From NCBI GenBank assembly GCA_013213985.1, contig JABSSP010000169.1:1-8087 (forward strand): DNA of 8,087 nucleotides, given 5' to 3'. Shown here one piece after another: positions 1-5,623 of the stretch (position 1 is its first letter; the number at the start of each line of letters is the position of its first letter). The position numbers were made by a program, and so were the translations under genes. The notes under the pieces are model-generated. The model saw nothing but the letters and a program-made list of their open reading frames with translations, was not told the origin of the DNA and searched no databases. The stretch is from Candidatus Babelota bacterium. GTDB lineage: Bacteria; Babelota; Babeliae; Babelales; Vermiphilaceae.

Positions 1-1884
1 ACCCGCAATATTTTTACCAAATTGACACACACTTTTTGCTGATTCTTTTTCAATCGTTCCGCGATACAATTCATCGGCCGCAATTAAATAACGATCATGC
101 ACCGAAGCACCATCAATAAACGCTTGAATTTCCTGCATACGTTTTTTTTCTGCCATGAAGGTCGACAACCCTTTAGAAAGATCTTCTTGCGGATTGAGGG
201 TTGTTTTGAGGCCCGTAAACCGAGAAAATTTTGCTTTTTTTGCAGGAACAATTCCTAATGATTGGCCAAGCAACACGGCATGACAACATGCTTTGAGTAC
301 CGTTGATTTACCGCCACCGTTTGGTCCGGTTAAAATAATTTTATTTGGGGTATCAGCACCCATGCATAGTGAATTGGTTATAATTGAATCAGAATAAGTT
401 AACGGCAACCAAAAATCATCCAACTCAATTGATGCATAATCAGTATCAACGAATTCTGCAAAACAAAAGGGTGTGTCAGTATTTTCATATTCTTTGAACA
501 AATCCACTACTGAAAGTTGCGCATCAAGATAGGCAACTGATTGTAACACAGGAATCAATTCTTCTTTAACTTCACGCAATAAGCTATGCGCAAGCAATAC
601 ATTACCACGAGAATAGATATGTTTCAGACCACCACCGTCAAACGTTGAAGCATTGTTGAGTAATTCTAACAATTGATTTAATTTATCAGAAGAATCACGA
701 GAATCAATAATAGTTTGCAGCGGCGCAAGTTCATCCCAATCGGCTAAACATTTATGACAGTTAATAACAAAAGAAATATCATCAAGTGTTTGCGAAAGAT
801 TAGCAACTTGGCGCACTTGTTTTTTTAGCGACTCCATAGTGCCCCATATTGACTTTGCTTTGTCATATGATGACTTAAGTGCGAAAAGGATTATTGCATC
901 AGAAGCTGCTGTTTGTAATACCGTACAAAATCCTGCGACAGGTTTTTCTAACCACCAAAACCACTTACTATCACCAATCCATTCCCTAGACACAGCAGAC
1001 CAAAGAGTCCATCTATCTCCCAATGATCCCTTATCAATGACATACTTTCTCTCTGCTTTGTCAGGTTCGATACCCTTTTCTTTATTTCCTAGACATCTAT
1101 CCAATCTGAATAAGTTTCCCTTTTTGTCACGTTCTTTCAATAGCAAATGTGATATATTATGGTTACGAAATGGAGTAGTAATCAACTCTTTCACATTTGA
1201 AAACAGTCCATTTGAAACAGTTTGACCTCCCACAAAAATATCTGGCAATTCATTTAAGAGTGCAAATGCAGATAAAAAAGTTAAGAGTTTAGCACATTCA
1301 ACACTAAAAGATATATCAAGGGCACCCTTGCTTGCATTAAATGTTTTACTTCCCGGCAACCATGAAGAATAATAAAGCTTCTTTGCATTATCATGCATTT
1401 TATAATGCGGATTATAATAATTAATTAATGCATCTTCATAGTCTGCAACCTCTTCAATAAGTACATGCAATTCATCATACAGTTCATGATTATTTTTTAA
1501 ATAAGTAGTACGATCTTGCATACTTTCAACAACCGCAACATCAGCAGTTGGTATGATCATTTTTTTTAGACCCCATGCACCAAACACAGTTTGTGTTCTG
1601 TCTAGCGCTGCAAGCATGTCGTCAACACGCAATTCATCCCACTCATTTTCACTAATAATACTTTTGGGTTTTTTCGATGAAACCTGCACAGAATCAAGAA
1701 GGCGAAAAATTTCAATTTTGGTATCAAAATGATCAAACGCTTTGCGTACATTGATACCTTTTTTTTCAAACAATGCAAGTGATTGCTCTTCAAAAATGTC
1801 TTGTATAAAAGCTCCAAATGTTGACGACGAAAAAAATAAAATACAACAAAATGCCAATGATAACTTACGTGAAGAAAAAAACAT
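1..1884 (-). CDS. MutS-family ATPase with apparent N-terminal signal peptide, 3' end outside window
   Basis: An uninterrupted frame of 628 codons runs from an ATG at 1884 off the left edge. The C-terminal part is a MutS-type ABC ATPase: Walker A GPNGGGKST at residues 520-528, a STFM signature segment at 574-577, and Walker B ending in ADELYRGT at about 603-610 with D604 and E605 present. Residues about 85-115 (ALDRTQTVFGAWGLKK) match the MutS core/lever region. The mismatch-recognition domain I of housekeeping MutS is absent, so this is a short MutS-like paralogue and not canonical MutS. Residues 1-25 look like a signal peptide: SSRK, then LSLAFCCILFF, then SSSTFGA. A second hydrophobic stretch lies at about 317-336 after a Trp-rich segment (WFWW, 308-311). 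AGGA lies six bases before the ATG. The MutS ATPase assignment is secure; location and substrate are unknown. Perhaps 50-100 residues are missing at the C-terminus. Confidence 0.9.
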   Translation of the reverse strand, partial: MFFSSRKLSLAFCCILFFSSSTFGAFIQDIFEEQSLALFEKKGINVRKAFDHFDTKIEIFRLLDSVQVSSKKPKSIISENEWDELRVDDMLAALDRTQTVFGAWGLKKMIIPTADVAVVESMQDRTTYLKNNHELYDELHVLIEEVADYEDALINYYNPHYKMHDNAKKLYYSSWLPGSKTFNASKGALDISFSVECAKLLTFLSAFALLNELPDIFVGGQTVSNGLFSNVKELITTPFRNHNISHLLLKERDKKGNLFRLDRCLGNKEKGIEPDKAERKYVIDKGSLGDRWTLWSAVSREWIGDSKWFWWLEKPVAGFCTVLQTAASDAIILFALKSSYDKAKSIWGTMESLKKQVRQVANLSQTLDDISFVINCHKCLADWDELAPLQTIIDSRDSSDKLNQLLELLNNASTFDGGGLKHIYSRGNVLLAHSLLREVKEELIPVLQSVAYLDAQLSVVDLFKEYENTDTPFCFAEFVDTDYASIELDDFWLPLTYSDSIITNSLCMGADTPNKIILTGPNGGGKSTVLKACCHAVLLGQSLGIVPAKKAKFSRFTGLKTTLNPQEDLSKGLSTFMAEKKRMQEIQAFIDGASVHDRYLIAADELYRGTIEKESAKSVCQFGKNIAG

Positions 1885-1897
1885 ACTGTTCCTGTAG

Positions 1898-1903
1898 ATT
1901 ATA
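1898..1903 (-). promoter_or_regulatory. Possible -10 element for the MutS-like gene
   Basis: The minus strand carries an exact TATAAT 14 bases upstream of the ATG. The -35 region is poor (TTGTAC-like, inside the inverted repeat at 1923-1954), and a start so close to the ATG would leave a very short leader. The sequence is AT-rich, so a chance match is quite possible. Confidence 0.3.
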
Positions 1904-1922
1904 AAAGAAAAGAATACTTAAC

Positions 1923-1954
1923 TGTACAAAAACCTCCTACCCCTCCTTTGTACA
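1923..1954. repeat. 8-bp inverted repeat around a purine-rich loop, upstream of the MutS-like gene
   Basis: TGTACAAA (1923-1930) is matched by TTTGTACA (1947-1954). On the minus strand the 16-base loop is purine-rich and contains two GGAGG-like ribosome-binding motifs, with no suitably placed start codon behind them. It lies about 40-70 bases upstream of the MutS-like start. It could be an operator or an RNA hairpin in the 5' leader; function is not shown. Confidence 0.45.
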
Positions 1955-1986
1955 TTTAGTGATCAGTATACAGAAAATTCTATCTT

Positions 1987-2005
1987 AAGAAAAGTCGTAA
2001 CGACT
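1987..2005 (-). terminator. Weak intrinsic terminator after gspF
   Basis: On the minus strand AGTCG-TTA-CGACT forms a 5-bp stem with a three-base loop at 2005-1993, followed by TTTTCTT. It lies 27 bases past the gspF stop. The stem is short and the T-run interrupted, so efficiency is doubtful. Confidence 0.35.
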
Positions 2006-2031
2006 CGTTAGTTGACCCTTCGTAAAAAACC

Positions 2032-3228
2032 CTACACAGACACCGTGTGAGATAAATTAAACAACGGAACATAAATTGAAAAAATAAGCATTGCAACCAA
2101 CAAGCCAATAAAAATCATCAACGTTGGTTGAATAAGTGTGGCAATGCGCGACAACAGCGTAGAAACTTTGTGGCGATACACCACGCACGCGCGGCCGAGC
2201 ATTTTGCCGAGCTTACCCGATTCTTCACCCACGGTGGTCATTAAAATAACGTCTTGCCCTATAAAGCTAGTGTGCGCCAGCATTGCCTCACTTAATGATG
2301 CACCGGTACGGACATCTTGTTCAATCATTTCAACTTGTTGCGCAAGCACACTATTGTTCAATGCTTTTTTTGCAAAGCTTAGCGCTTCAAGTAACGGAAC
2401 ACCACAAGAAACTGACAACGAAAGTGAAGACAAAAATTGAATCAATCCATTGTACCGAGCAACTGTCCCCAGCAACGGAAGTGCAAGAACTGTGCTATCA
2501 AAAAAAAGTTTTCCTGCAGGAGCTCGTTTGTAATAGCGCAAAACAAAAATTGATGCAATAAGTGCACTAACAACAAAAAGAGCGTACCAACTGCGCATCC
2601 AATCACTGACCGCCAACATACGTTGAGTTAATTGCGGCAAATCTTGGCCCGATGATGAAAAAATTGAAGCAAACGTTGGCATGACTGCGGTAAAAACAAT
2701 AACAGCAATTGCAATAAAAAAAACAACCGTTATTGGCGGTCCAAGTGCCGCTGAACGCATTGTTTTTCGATACGCGTGCAAAGAACTTAAATGATCAGCA
2801 AGCGTTGAAAGACTGTGCGCAAGATTGCCAGACTCTTGGCCAGTGCGCGCTATTTGAATCATGTAATCTTGAAATACATGCGAATGCTTTTGCAATGTAT
2901 CATGAAATGCAACACCATGTACCACGTCGTCAGTCATTTTTTGAATTACTTCTTGCAAAAGCGGATTGCTAAACTGACACGCTAAAATGCGCAATGCATC
3001 AGGCAGTAAAATGCCAGACTCAAGCAACAATGACAGTTCTTGAAAAAATTGAATTTTTAACGACTGAGAAATTGAACGTGTAAACCACAAGCGTGTCGGT
3101 TTACTTGCAAGTAAAGCAATTTGACGCTTTAATAAAATGGTGTCGAGTGCTTGCAGTGAAGGCGCAAATAATTTTCCTCGTTTTGTTGTACCTGCAAGAT
3201 CAACTCCACGCCATTTAAAGTACGGCAT
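2032..3228 (-). CDS. gspF: Type II secretion / type IV pilus inner-membrane platform protein, GspF/PilC family
   Basis: A protein of 398 residues, the normal length for GspF/PilC. These proteins form the inner-membrane platform that couples the cytoplasmic ATPase (GspE/PilB) to pseudopilus or pilus assembly. Two T2SSF domains are visible. The first starts near FFQELSLLLESGI (61-73) and carries TGQESGNL at 129-136. The second starts near FLSSLSLSVSCGV (265-277) and carries VGEESGKL at 333-340. Three membrane helices are predicted at about 164-186, 214-232 and 366-390, the family's usual arrangement. AAGGA lies seven bases before the ATG. It follows yggU by 29 bases and is probably co-transcribed with it. 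No other secretion genes lie in the window, so secretion, piliation and competence cannot be told apart. Confidence 0.93.
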   Translation of the reverse strand: MPYFKWRGVDLAGTTKRGKLFAPSLQALDTILLKRQIALLASKPTRLWFTRSISQSLKIQFFQELSLLLESGILLPDALRILACQFSNPLLQEVIQKMTDDVVHGVAFHDTLQKHSHVFQDYMIQIARTGQESGNLAHSLSTLADHLSSLHAYRKTMRSAALGPPITVVFFIAIAVIVFTAVMPTFASIFSSSGQDLPQLTQRMLAVSDWMRSWYALFVVSALIASIFVLRYYKRAPAGKLFFDSTVLALPLLGTVARYNGLIQFLSSLSLSVSCGVPLLEALSFAKKALNNSVLAQQVEMIEQDVRTGASLSEAMLAHTSFIGQDVILMTTVGEESGKLGKMLGRACVVYRHKVSTLLSRIATLIQPTLMIFIGLLVAMLIFSIYVPLFNLSHTVSV

Positions 3229-3257
3229 TGTAAATCCTTTTTCTCAAAAACTCATTC

Positions 3258-3545
3258 TCAAAAATTCAAGGGCATTTGTTGTTCTAGTCCTAAAATAGAC
3301 AACAAATTTTCATAGATAACATCTGAATGCACTTTAATTTTTTTTCTTCTACTTGTTGCACCCACAATTATTTCTACCAACTCGCGTGGTATTTTGAGTT
3401 TTTTGGCAAGCGTTTTGCGCAGTTCAGCATTCGCCAAACCTTTTTCTGGAGGACTTTTTAAAAAGCATTTAAGCTGGCCATTTTGGTAAAGAATCCACTT
3501 ATTGCGCCCTGAACTGGGGGTAACTTTTACATCAAAAATAAGCAC
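3258..3545 (-). CDS. yggU: YggU / DUF167 family protein
   Basis: A small protein of 95 residues covering the whole DUF167 domain. Family hallmarks are VKVTPSSGRNKW near the N-terminus (6-17), SPPEKGLANAEL at 31-42, and IVGATSRRKKIKV at 60-72. The biochemical role of the family is not established. The start is a GTG at 3545, chosen because AAGGA sits eight bases upstream and the conserved N-terminal strand begins at once; no ATG is available there. The stop lies 29 bases before gspF, so the two probably form one transcript. A long antisense frame across the tRNAs further right is not part of this operon. Confidence 0.9.
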   Translation of the reverse strand: MLIFDVKVTPSSGRNKWILYQNGQLKCFLKSPPEKGLANAELRKTLAKKLKIPRELVEIIVGATSRRKKIKVHSDVIYENLLSILGLEQQMPLNF

Positions 3546-3591
3546 TCAATTATCCTTATAAGTATTCTCACCTTACAGGCCTCTTTTTTTA

Positions 3592-3651
3592 CAGCGTATC
3601 TCTTTTACCGCCGACATGCCAGACTTGGAATATTTTTGATAAAATACGCTG
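3592..3651. repeat. 8-bp inverted repeat in the yggU-tRNA intergenic region
   Basis: CAGCGTAT (3592-3599) is matched by ATACGCTG (3644-3651) with a 44-base spacer. It lies in the 174-base divergent gap that must hold promoters for yggU-gspF (leftwards) and for the tRNAs (rightwards). No convincing -35/-10 pair could be identified for either. The repeat may be chance. Confidence 0.25.
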
Positions 3652-3719
3652 AAACAACAGGAAAACTTGCATAAAAACACAGATACTTTATCCTTTTTTG
3701 TATAGTATTGAAATATAAC

Positions 3720-3810
3720 GGAGAGATGGCTGAGTGGTCTATAGCGCTTGCCTGCTAAGCAAGAGTCTGGGAAACCGGGCGCGAGGGTTCGAATCCCTCT
3801 CTCTCCACCA
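3720..3810 (+). tRNA. tRNA-Ser (anticodon GCU)
   Basis: A full cloverleaf can be folded. The acceptor stem is GGAGAGA (3720-3726) with TCTCTCC (3800-3806). The anticodon stem CTTGC/GCAAG holds loop CTGCTAA at 3752-3758, giving anticodon GCT at 3754-3756, which reads AGC and AGU. The long variable arm (about 3764-3781) is typical of class II tRNA-Ser. The T arm is GAGGG-TTCGAAT-CCCTC. CCA is encoded. The discriminator base at 3807 is A, whereas bacterial tRNA-Ser normally has G73. Confidence 0.95.
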
Positions 3811-3817
3811 TGTGTAT

Positions 3818-3894
3818 GCGCCCGTAGCTCAATCGGATAGAGCGTCAGACTACGAATCTGAAGGTTAGGGGTTCGATTCCTCTCGGGCGCACCA
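3818..3894 (+). tRNA. tRNA-Arg (anticodon ACG)
   Basis: A 77-base cloverleaf. The acceptor stem is GCGCCCG (3818-3824) with CGGGCGC. The D arm is GCTC/GAGC. The anticodon stem TCAGA/TCTGA holds loop CTACGAA, giving anticodon ACG at 3852-3854; the A is expected to be deaminated to inosine to read CGN codons. The T loop is TTCGATT, the discriminator is A and CCA is encoded. It follows tRNA-Ser by seven bases, so the two are presumably one transcript. Seven T residues at 3899-3905 may assist termination. Confidence 0.96.
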
Positions 3895-3908
3895 GTCATT
3901 TTTTTCAG

Positions 3909-3937
3909 AAATGCCTGGCAGGCCAGTCCTAGCATTT
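3909..3937. repeat. Imperfect hairpin just downstream of the tRNA pair
   Basis: Outer arms AAATGC (3909-3914) and GCATTT (3932-3937) enclose inner arms CTGGC (3915-3919) and GCCAG (3922-3926), with a five-base bulge on one side. It lies just after the T-run that follows tRNA-Arg. The T-run precedes rather than follows it, so it is not a classical terminator. It may be a 3'-end processing signal, or a scar at the start of the accessory region. Confidence 0.4.
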
Positions 3938-3952
3938 GAAATGATATTTAAC

Positions 3953-4211
3953 TTATTTAACACCTAAATCTTTTTTAATGTTGCTCATCAACGCTTCATA
4001 CTTCTGTTTATATAGAGACATATTTTGCTTGATCCGCTGCATTGACTGGAATAACCTTAATTCCACTGTCTGGATTAAGACCCATGTCACTGGTCATTAT
4101 TAGACAGAATTCCTTACGATCAGGATCTTCTATGCGTGAAGAATCGTGTTGAAGTACATCGCAGATTTTTTGCATATCGCACAAAAAGGAGTCTTGCTCT
4201 AAAAATGACAT
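3953..4211 (-). pseudogene. Small unassigned gene with an apparent frameshift near its 3' end
   Basis: From the ATG at 4211 a frame codes 67 residues (MSFLEQDSFLCDMQKICDVL... to QAKYVSI) and stops at 4008. Right at that point a shifted frame takes over with convincing protein-like sequence, SLYKQKYEALMSNIKKDLGV, ending in a stop at 3953-3955. Joined together they would give about 86 residues. I do not recognise the family. The first twelve codons are repeated at 7665-7618 (MSFLKQDAFLC) as a truncated copy, so the start belongs to a duplicated segment. No good ribosome-binding site lies at normal spacing before the ATG. It may be a decayed gene or a sequencing error at about 4015-4025; the 67-residue form could still be expressed. 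Confidence 0.45.
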
Positions 4212-4375
4212 TCATCATAGAGAAGTCGCCTACTCCTTCCCCTTTATGGATCTTGTCTTAGATCTTCGAAGAAGTTATGTCTAATTTAAAATTGTGCTGC
4301 TGATACTCCAGTGGCTTTCTGGTTTTTTGTTGGTATAGCCTTTACAAGATTGTCATAGTTTTGCATCACTATCGT
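4178..4375 (-). repeat. Dispersed direct repeat, left copy
   Basis: This segment is homologous to about 7617-7850 in the same orientation. The best block, 4178-4229 against 7617-7668, matches at 49 of 52 positions, including a perfect 30-base run starting TAAAAATGACATTC. A second anchor, CTCCAGTGRCTTT, is colinear at 4306-4318 and 7744-7756, and a third (TTGCAT) lies at 4361 and 7834 with about 35 extra bases in the right copy. Each copy carries, on the minus strand, the 3' end of one small frame followed by the 5' end of another. The two copies enclose about 3.4 kb of accessory genes. Confidence 0.75.
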
Positions 4376-4405
4376 TCGTATATGTTCTGACTTAACCATT
4401 GCCAT
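4286..4405 (-). CDS. Unassigned 39-residue frame, possibly the tail of a degraded gene
   Basis: A minus-strand frame from the ATG at 4405 encodes MAMVKSEHIRTIVMQNYDN followed by a tail ending TGVSAAQF. A second ATG two codons in is an alternative start. It is supported as more than noise because protein-level similarity persists in the right repeat copy: IRTIVMQNYDN corresponds to ITVVMQSYKDT near 7831, and KATGVSAAQF to KVTGAPVTLF near 7750. In that copy the frame is broken between the two matches. No ribosome-binding site is evident, and a stop lies immediately upstream in frame. It may be a small gene or a 3' remnant; I do not recognise it. Confidence 0.3.
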   Translation of the reverse strand: MAMVKSEHIRTIVMQNYDNLVKAIPTKNQKATGVSAAQF

Positions 4406-4441
4406 TTAATATGGATTGGTACGCCTTTAAAACAAGCATTA

Positions 4442-4498
4442 AGAAAACTTACAACACAAAAAAGAAGTGAAACCTATTTCTTGTGTTGTAAGTTTTCT
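4442..4498. repeat. Perfect 18-bp inverted repeat (long hairpin)
   Basis: AGAAAACTTACAACACAA (4442-4459) is exactly matched by its reverse complement at 4481-4498, with a 21-base loop. It stands in a gene-poor stretch between the left repeat copy and the promoter at 4525. Neither side is followed by a clean T-run outside the stem, so it may be a bidirectional terminator, a remnant of a small mobile element or a structured RNA. No coding frame covers it. Confidence 0.8.
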
Positions 4499-4524
4499 CT
4501 AAACCTTTAAGTTGTTCATTTTGT

Positions 4525-4553
4525 TTGACACAAATTTTTTAATTAGTTAAACT
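4525..4553 (+). promoter_or_regulatory. Sigma70-type promoter
   Basis: An exact TTGACA (4525-4530) is followed 17 bases later by TAAACT (4548-4553; four of six bases match TATAAT). It points toward the secreted-protein remnant and the 158-residue gene and is the best promoter-like match upstream of them. Transcription would start near 4560. The 4554-4676 stretch holds no credible gene. Confidence 0.5.
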
Positions 4554-4676
4554 TTGAACCAAATTGGGTAAGTAGTGAACTATGAGGCTAAGCATTGTAT
4601 CATCCATATAAAACAAACATCGGGGAACCTCATGAATAAAATTCCTTAAGACTTATTCAAGTCAAAGTTATTTCAA

Positions 4677-4863
4677 ATGACTTACAAAAAACAAATTACA
4701 TAATTATAAAAAACTTTTATTGGCCATTTTATTGTCTTTATTTACACAAAATTTTTATGCAAATGAATTGTTATTTGGACGTCGTAACAAACTTAAAAGA
4801 AAATTATCGTTTCTATCAACTGGATACGAACAATTAAACGTACAAAAAGAAGAAGAACTATAA
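4677..4863 (+). pseudogene. Frame-disrupted small secreted or lipoprotein-like protein
   Basis: An open frame from 4681 to the TAA at 4861-4863 contains a textbook signal peptide: HNYKK, then LLLAILLSLFTQ, then NFYA, followed by a basic segment GRRNKLKRKL and an acidic end QKEEEL. This frame has no start codon of its own. The ATG at 4677 is in another frame and would join it if the six-A run at 4686-4691 were one base shorter, giving a protein starting MTYKNKLHNYKKLLLA of about 61 residues. This could be a real +1 frameshift, slippage at the A-run or an assembly error. No ribosome-binding site precedes the ATG. The family is not recognised. It lies 87 bases upstream of the 158-residue gene. 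Confidence 0.4.
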
Positions 4864-4950
4864 CACGTAAGGGACGACATAAACATACATGAAAAAAGAA
4901 GATGAAAAAGAAGCGTTAAGTAACTAACTATATATTTTTATAAGGATCTC

Positions 4951-5427
4951 ATGAAATTACTAAAGGGTCGTCTTTCAAAGACGTTATTGGTCCTTCACAA
5001 TGACAAAACCAATTCATTGGAAGTATTAGATAATGGTAAAATATATCCAGTACAAAAAGTATTTCTTGATAGAGAGATTAGAGACATAAATCCTTCTGTC
5101 CTTTTGCAAGCACACAAAAAAGGCCTCATAAGTCTTTCTCCTACCGTACTTACAAGTGGTGAAGATCGTGAGTTTGGTATCAGATCTCATGTTAATGGAA
5201 AAGGCGGAGGTCCAATATTAGGTTTCATATTGGGATGGGGTGTAAGGGCCGTAATGTATACTGCTCCGGTAGTTGCAGGAGTAGGTGCTATAGTAACAAC
5301 AGGTCCTGCAGGTGCTACTGTAGCTATAGAAACAGCAGCCGCCATAGGACCAGCTTATATATTAACGACTGAGGGAGCATCTTCAGCTGCACTAATAGCA
5401 GGAACAGCAATTTGGTGGGTTCCTTAA
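4951..5427 (+). CDS. Unassigned 158-residue protein with Gly/Ala-rich hydrophobic C-terminal half
   Basis: The ATG is preceded by TAAGGA at five-base spacing, so the start is well supported. Residues 1-80 are soluble-looking and charged (GRLSKTLLVLHNDKTN near the start). At 84-87 a KGGG motif introduces a hydrophobic half rich in Gly, Ala, Val and Ile: helix-like stretches at about 88-116, 118-136 and 143-157, with aromatic GWG (95-97) and a WWVP end. There is no N-terminal signal peptide. The layout (leader-like half, di-glycine, small-residue hydrophobic half) resembles membrane-inserting peptides such as bacteriocins or pore formers, but I cannot assign a family and that reading is speculative. 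A giant hairpin follows 12 bases after the stop. No immunity gene is recognised, although the membrane protein at 5624 is a candidate by position. Confidence 0.75.
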   Translation: MKLLKGRLSKTLLVLHNDKTNSLEVLDNGKIYPVQKVFLDREIRDINPSVLLQAHKKGLISLSPTVLTSGEDREFGIRSHVNGKGGGPILGFILGWGVRAVMYTAPVVAGVGAIVTTGPAGATVAIETAAAIGPAYILTTEGASSAALIAGTAIWWVP

Positions 5428-5439
5428 AATGCTTCTACA

Positions 5440-5506
5440 TTTAATAGCGTTATTCTCTCTATATATTTTTTATATAAAAATATATAGAGAGAATAACGCT
5501 ATTAAA
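5440..5506. repeat. Perfect 31-bp inverted repeat with five-base loop
   Basis: The arms 5440-5470 and 5476-5506 are exact reverse complements, with loop TATAT at 5471-5475. The outer part of the stem is mixed sequence (TTTAATAGCGTTATTCTC) and the inner part is A/T only. It begins 12 bases after the stop of the 158-residue gene, where a terminator is expected, but it is far longer than usual and has no following U-run. A 31-bp perfect palindrome is close to cruciform or RNase III substrate size and suggests recent origin or active maintenance. Confidence 0.9.
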
Positions 5507-5567
5507 TAGCAATATTATTTATAAAGTATTATTTATTGCAGCTTTATTAATTAATAATACAGTTGTA

Positions 5568-5588
5568 TTTATTTAATAGAAGGGGTCC
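5568..5588 (+). repeat. 21-base direct repeat, left copy
   Basis: This sequence (beginning TTTATTTAATAG and ending AAGGGGTCC) recurs without mismatch at 6196-6216. The copies flank the 168-residue membrane-protein gene, giving a 628-base repeat unit. In this copy the last bases also start a hairpin: AAGGGGTCC (5580-5588) pairs with GGACTCCTT (5595-5603) with one G-T wobble, in the leader of the 5624 gene. Confidence 0.85.
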
Positions 5589-5603
5589 GTAAATGGACTC
5601 CTT
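5580..5603 (+). promoter_or_regulatory. Leader hairpin upstream of the 168-residue membrane-protein gene
   Basis: AAGGGGTCC pairs with GGACTCCTT across a six-base loop GTAAAT, ending 20 bases before the ATG at 5624 and followed only by TTT. It may be a weak terminator or a leader structure that limits readthrough into the next gene. The rest of 5507-5567 is A/T-rich with no further feature seen. Confidence 0.35.
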
Positions 5604-5623
5604 TAACTAAATGAAAGTAATAC

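Noticed and set aside
839..1225. A 128-codon plus-strand frame
   Set aside because: It lies wholly antisense within the MutS-like gene, has no ribosome-binding site and no protein-like character.
1602..1817. A 71-codon minus-strand frame inside the MutS-like gene
   Set aside because: It overlaps the real MutS-like frame on the same strand in another phase; it has no motif support.
2138..2972. Three plus-strand frames (2138-2440, 2283-2561, 2733-2972)
   Set aside because: All are antisense to gspF, which has full family support.
3818..3894. tRNA-Arg as a phage-type attachment site with a 3' duplicate further right
   Set aside because: No copy of the tRNA 3' end was seen elsewhere in the window, and no integrase is present here.
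3573..3935. A 120-codon minus-strand frame containing GERGIRTLAPGF and APERNRTPNLQ
   Set aside because: It is the antisense of the two tRNA genes; these peptide strings are well-known false proteins from tRNA-Ser and tRNA-Arg complements.
4898..4926. A 12-codon frame starting MKKEDEKEALSN just before the 158-residue gene
   Set aside because: Too short, no ribosome-binding site, and low-complexity A/G-rich sequence.
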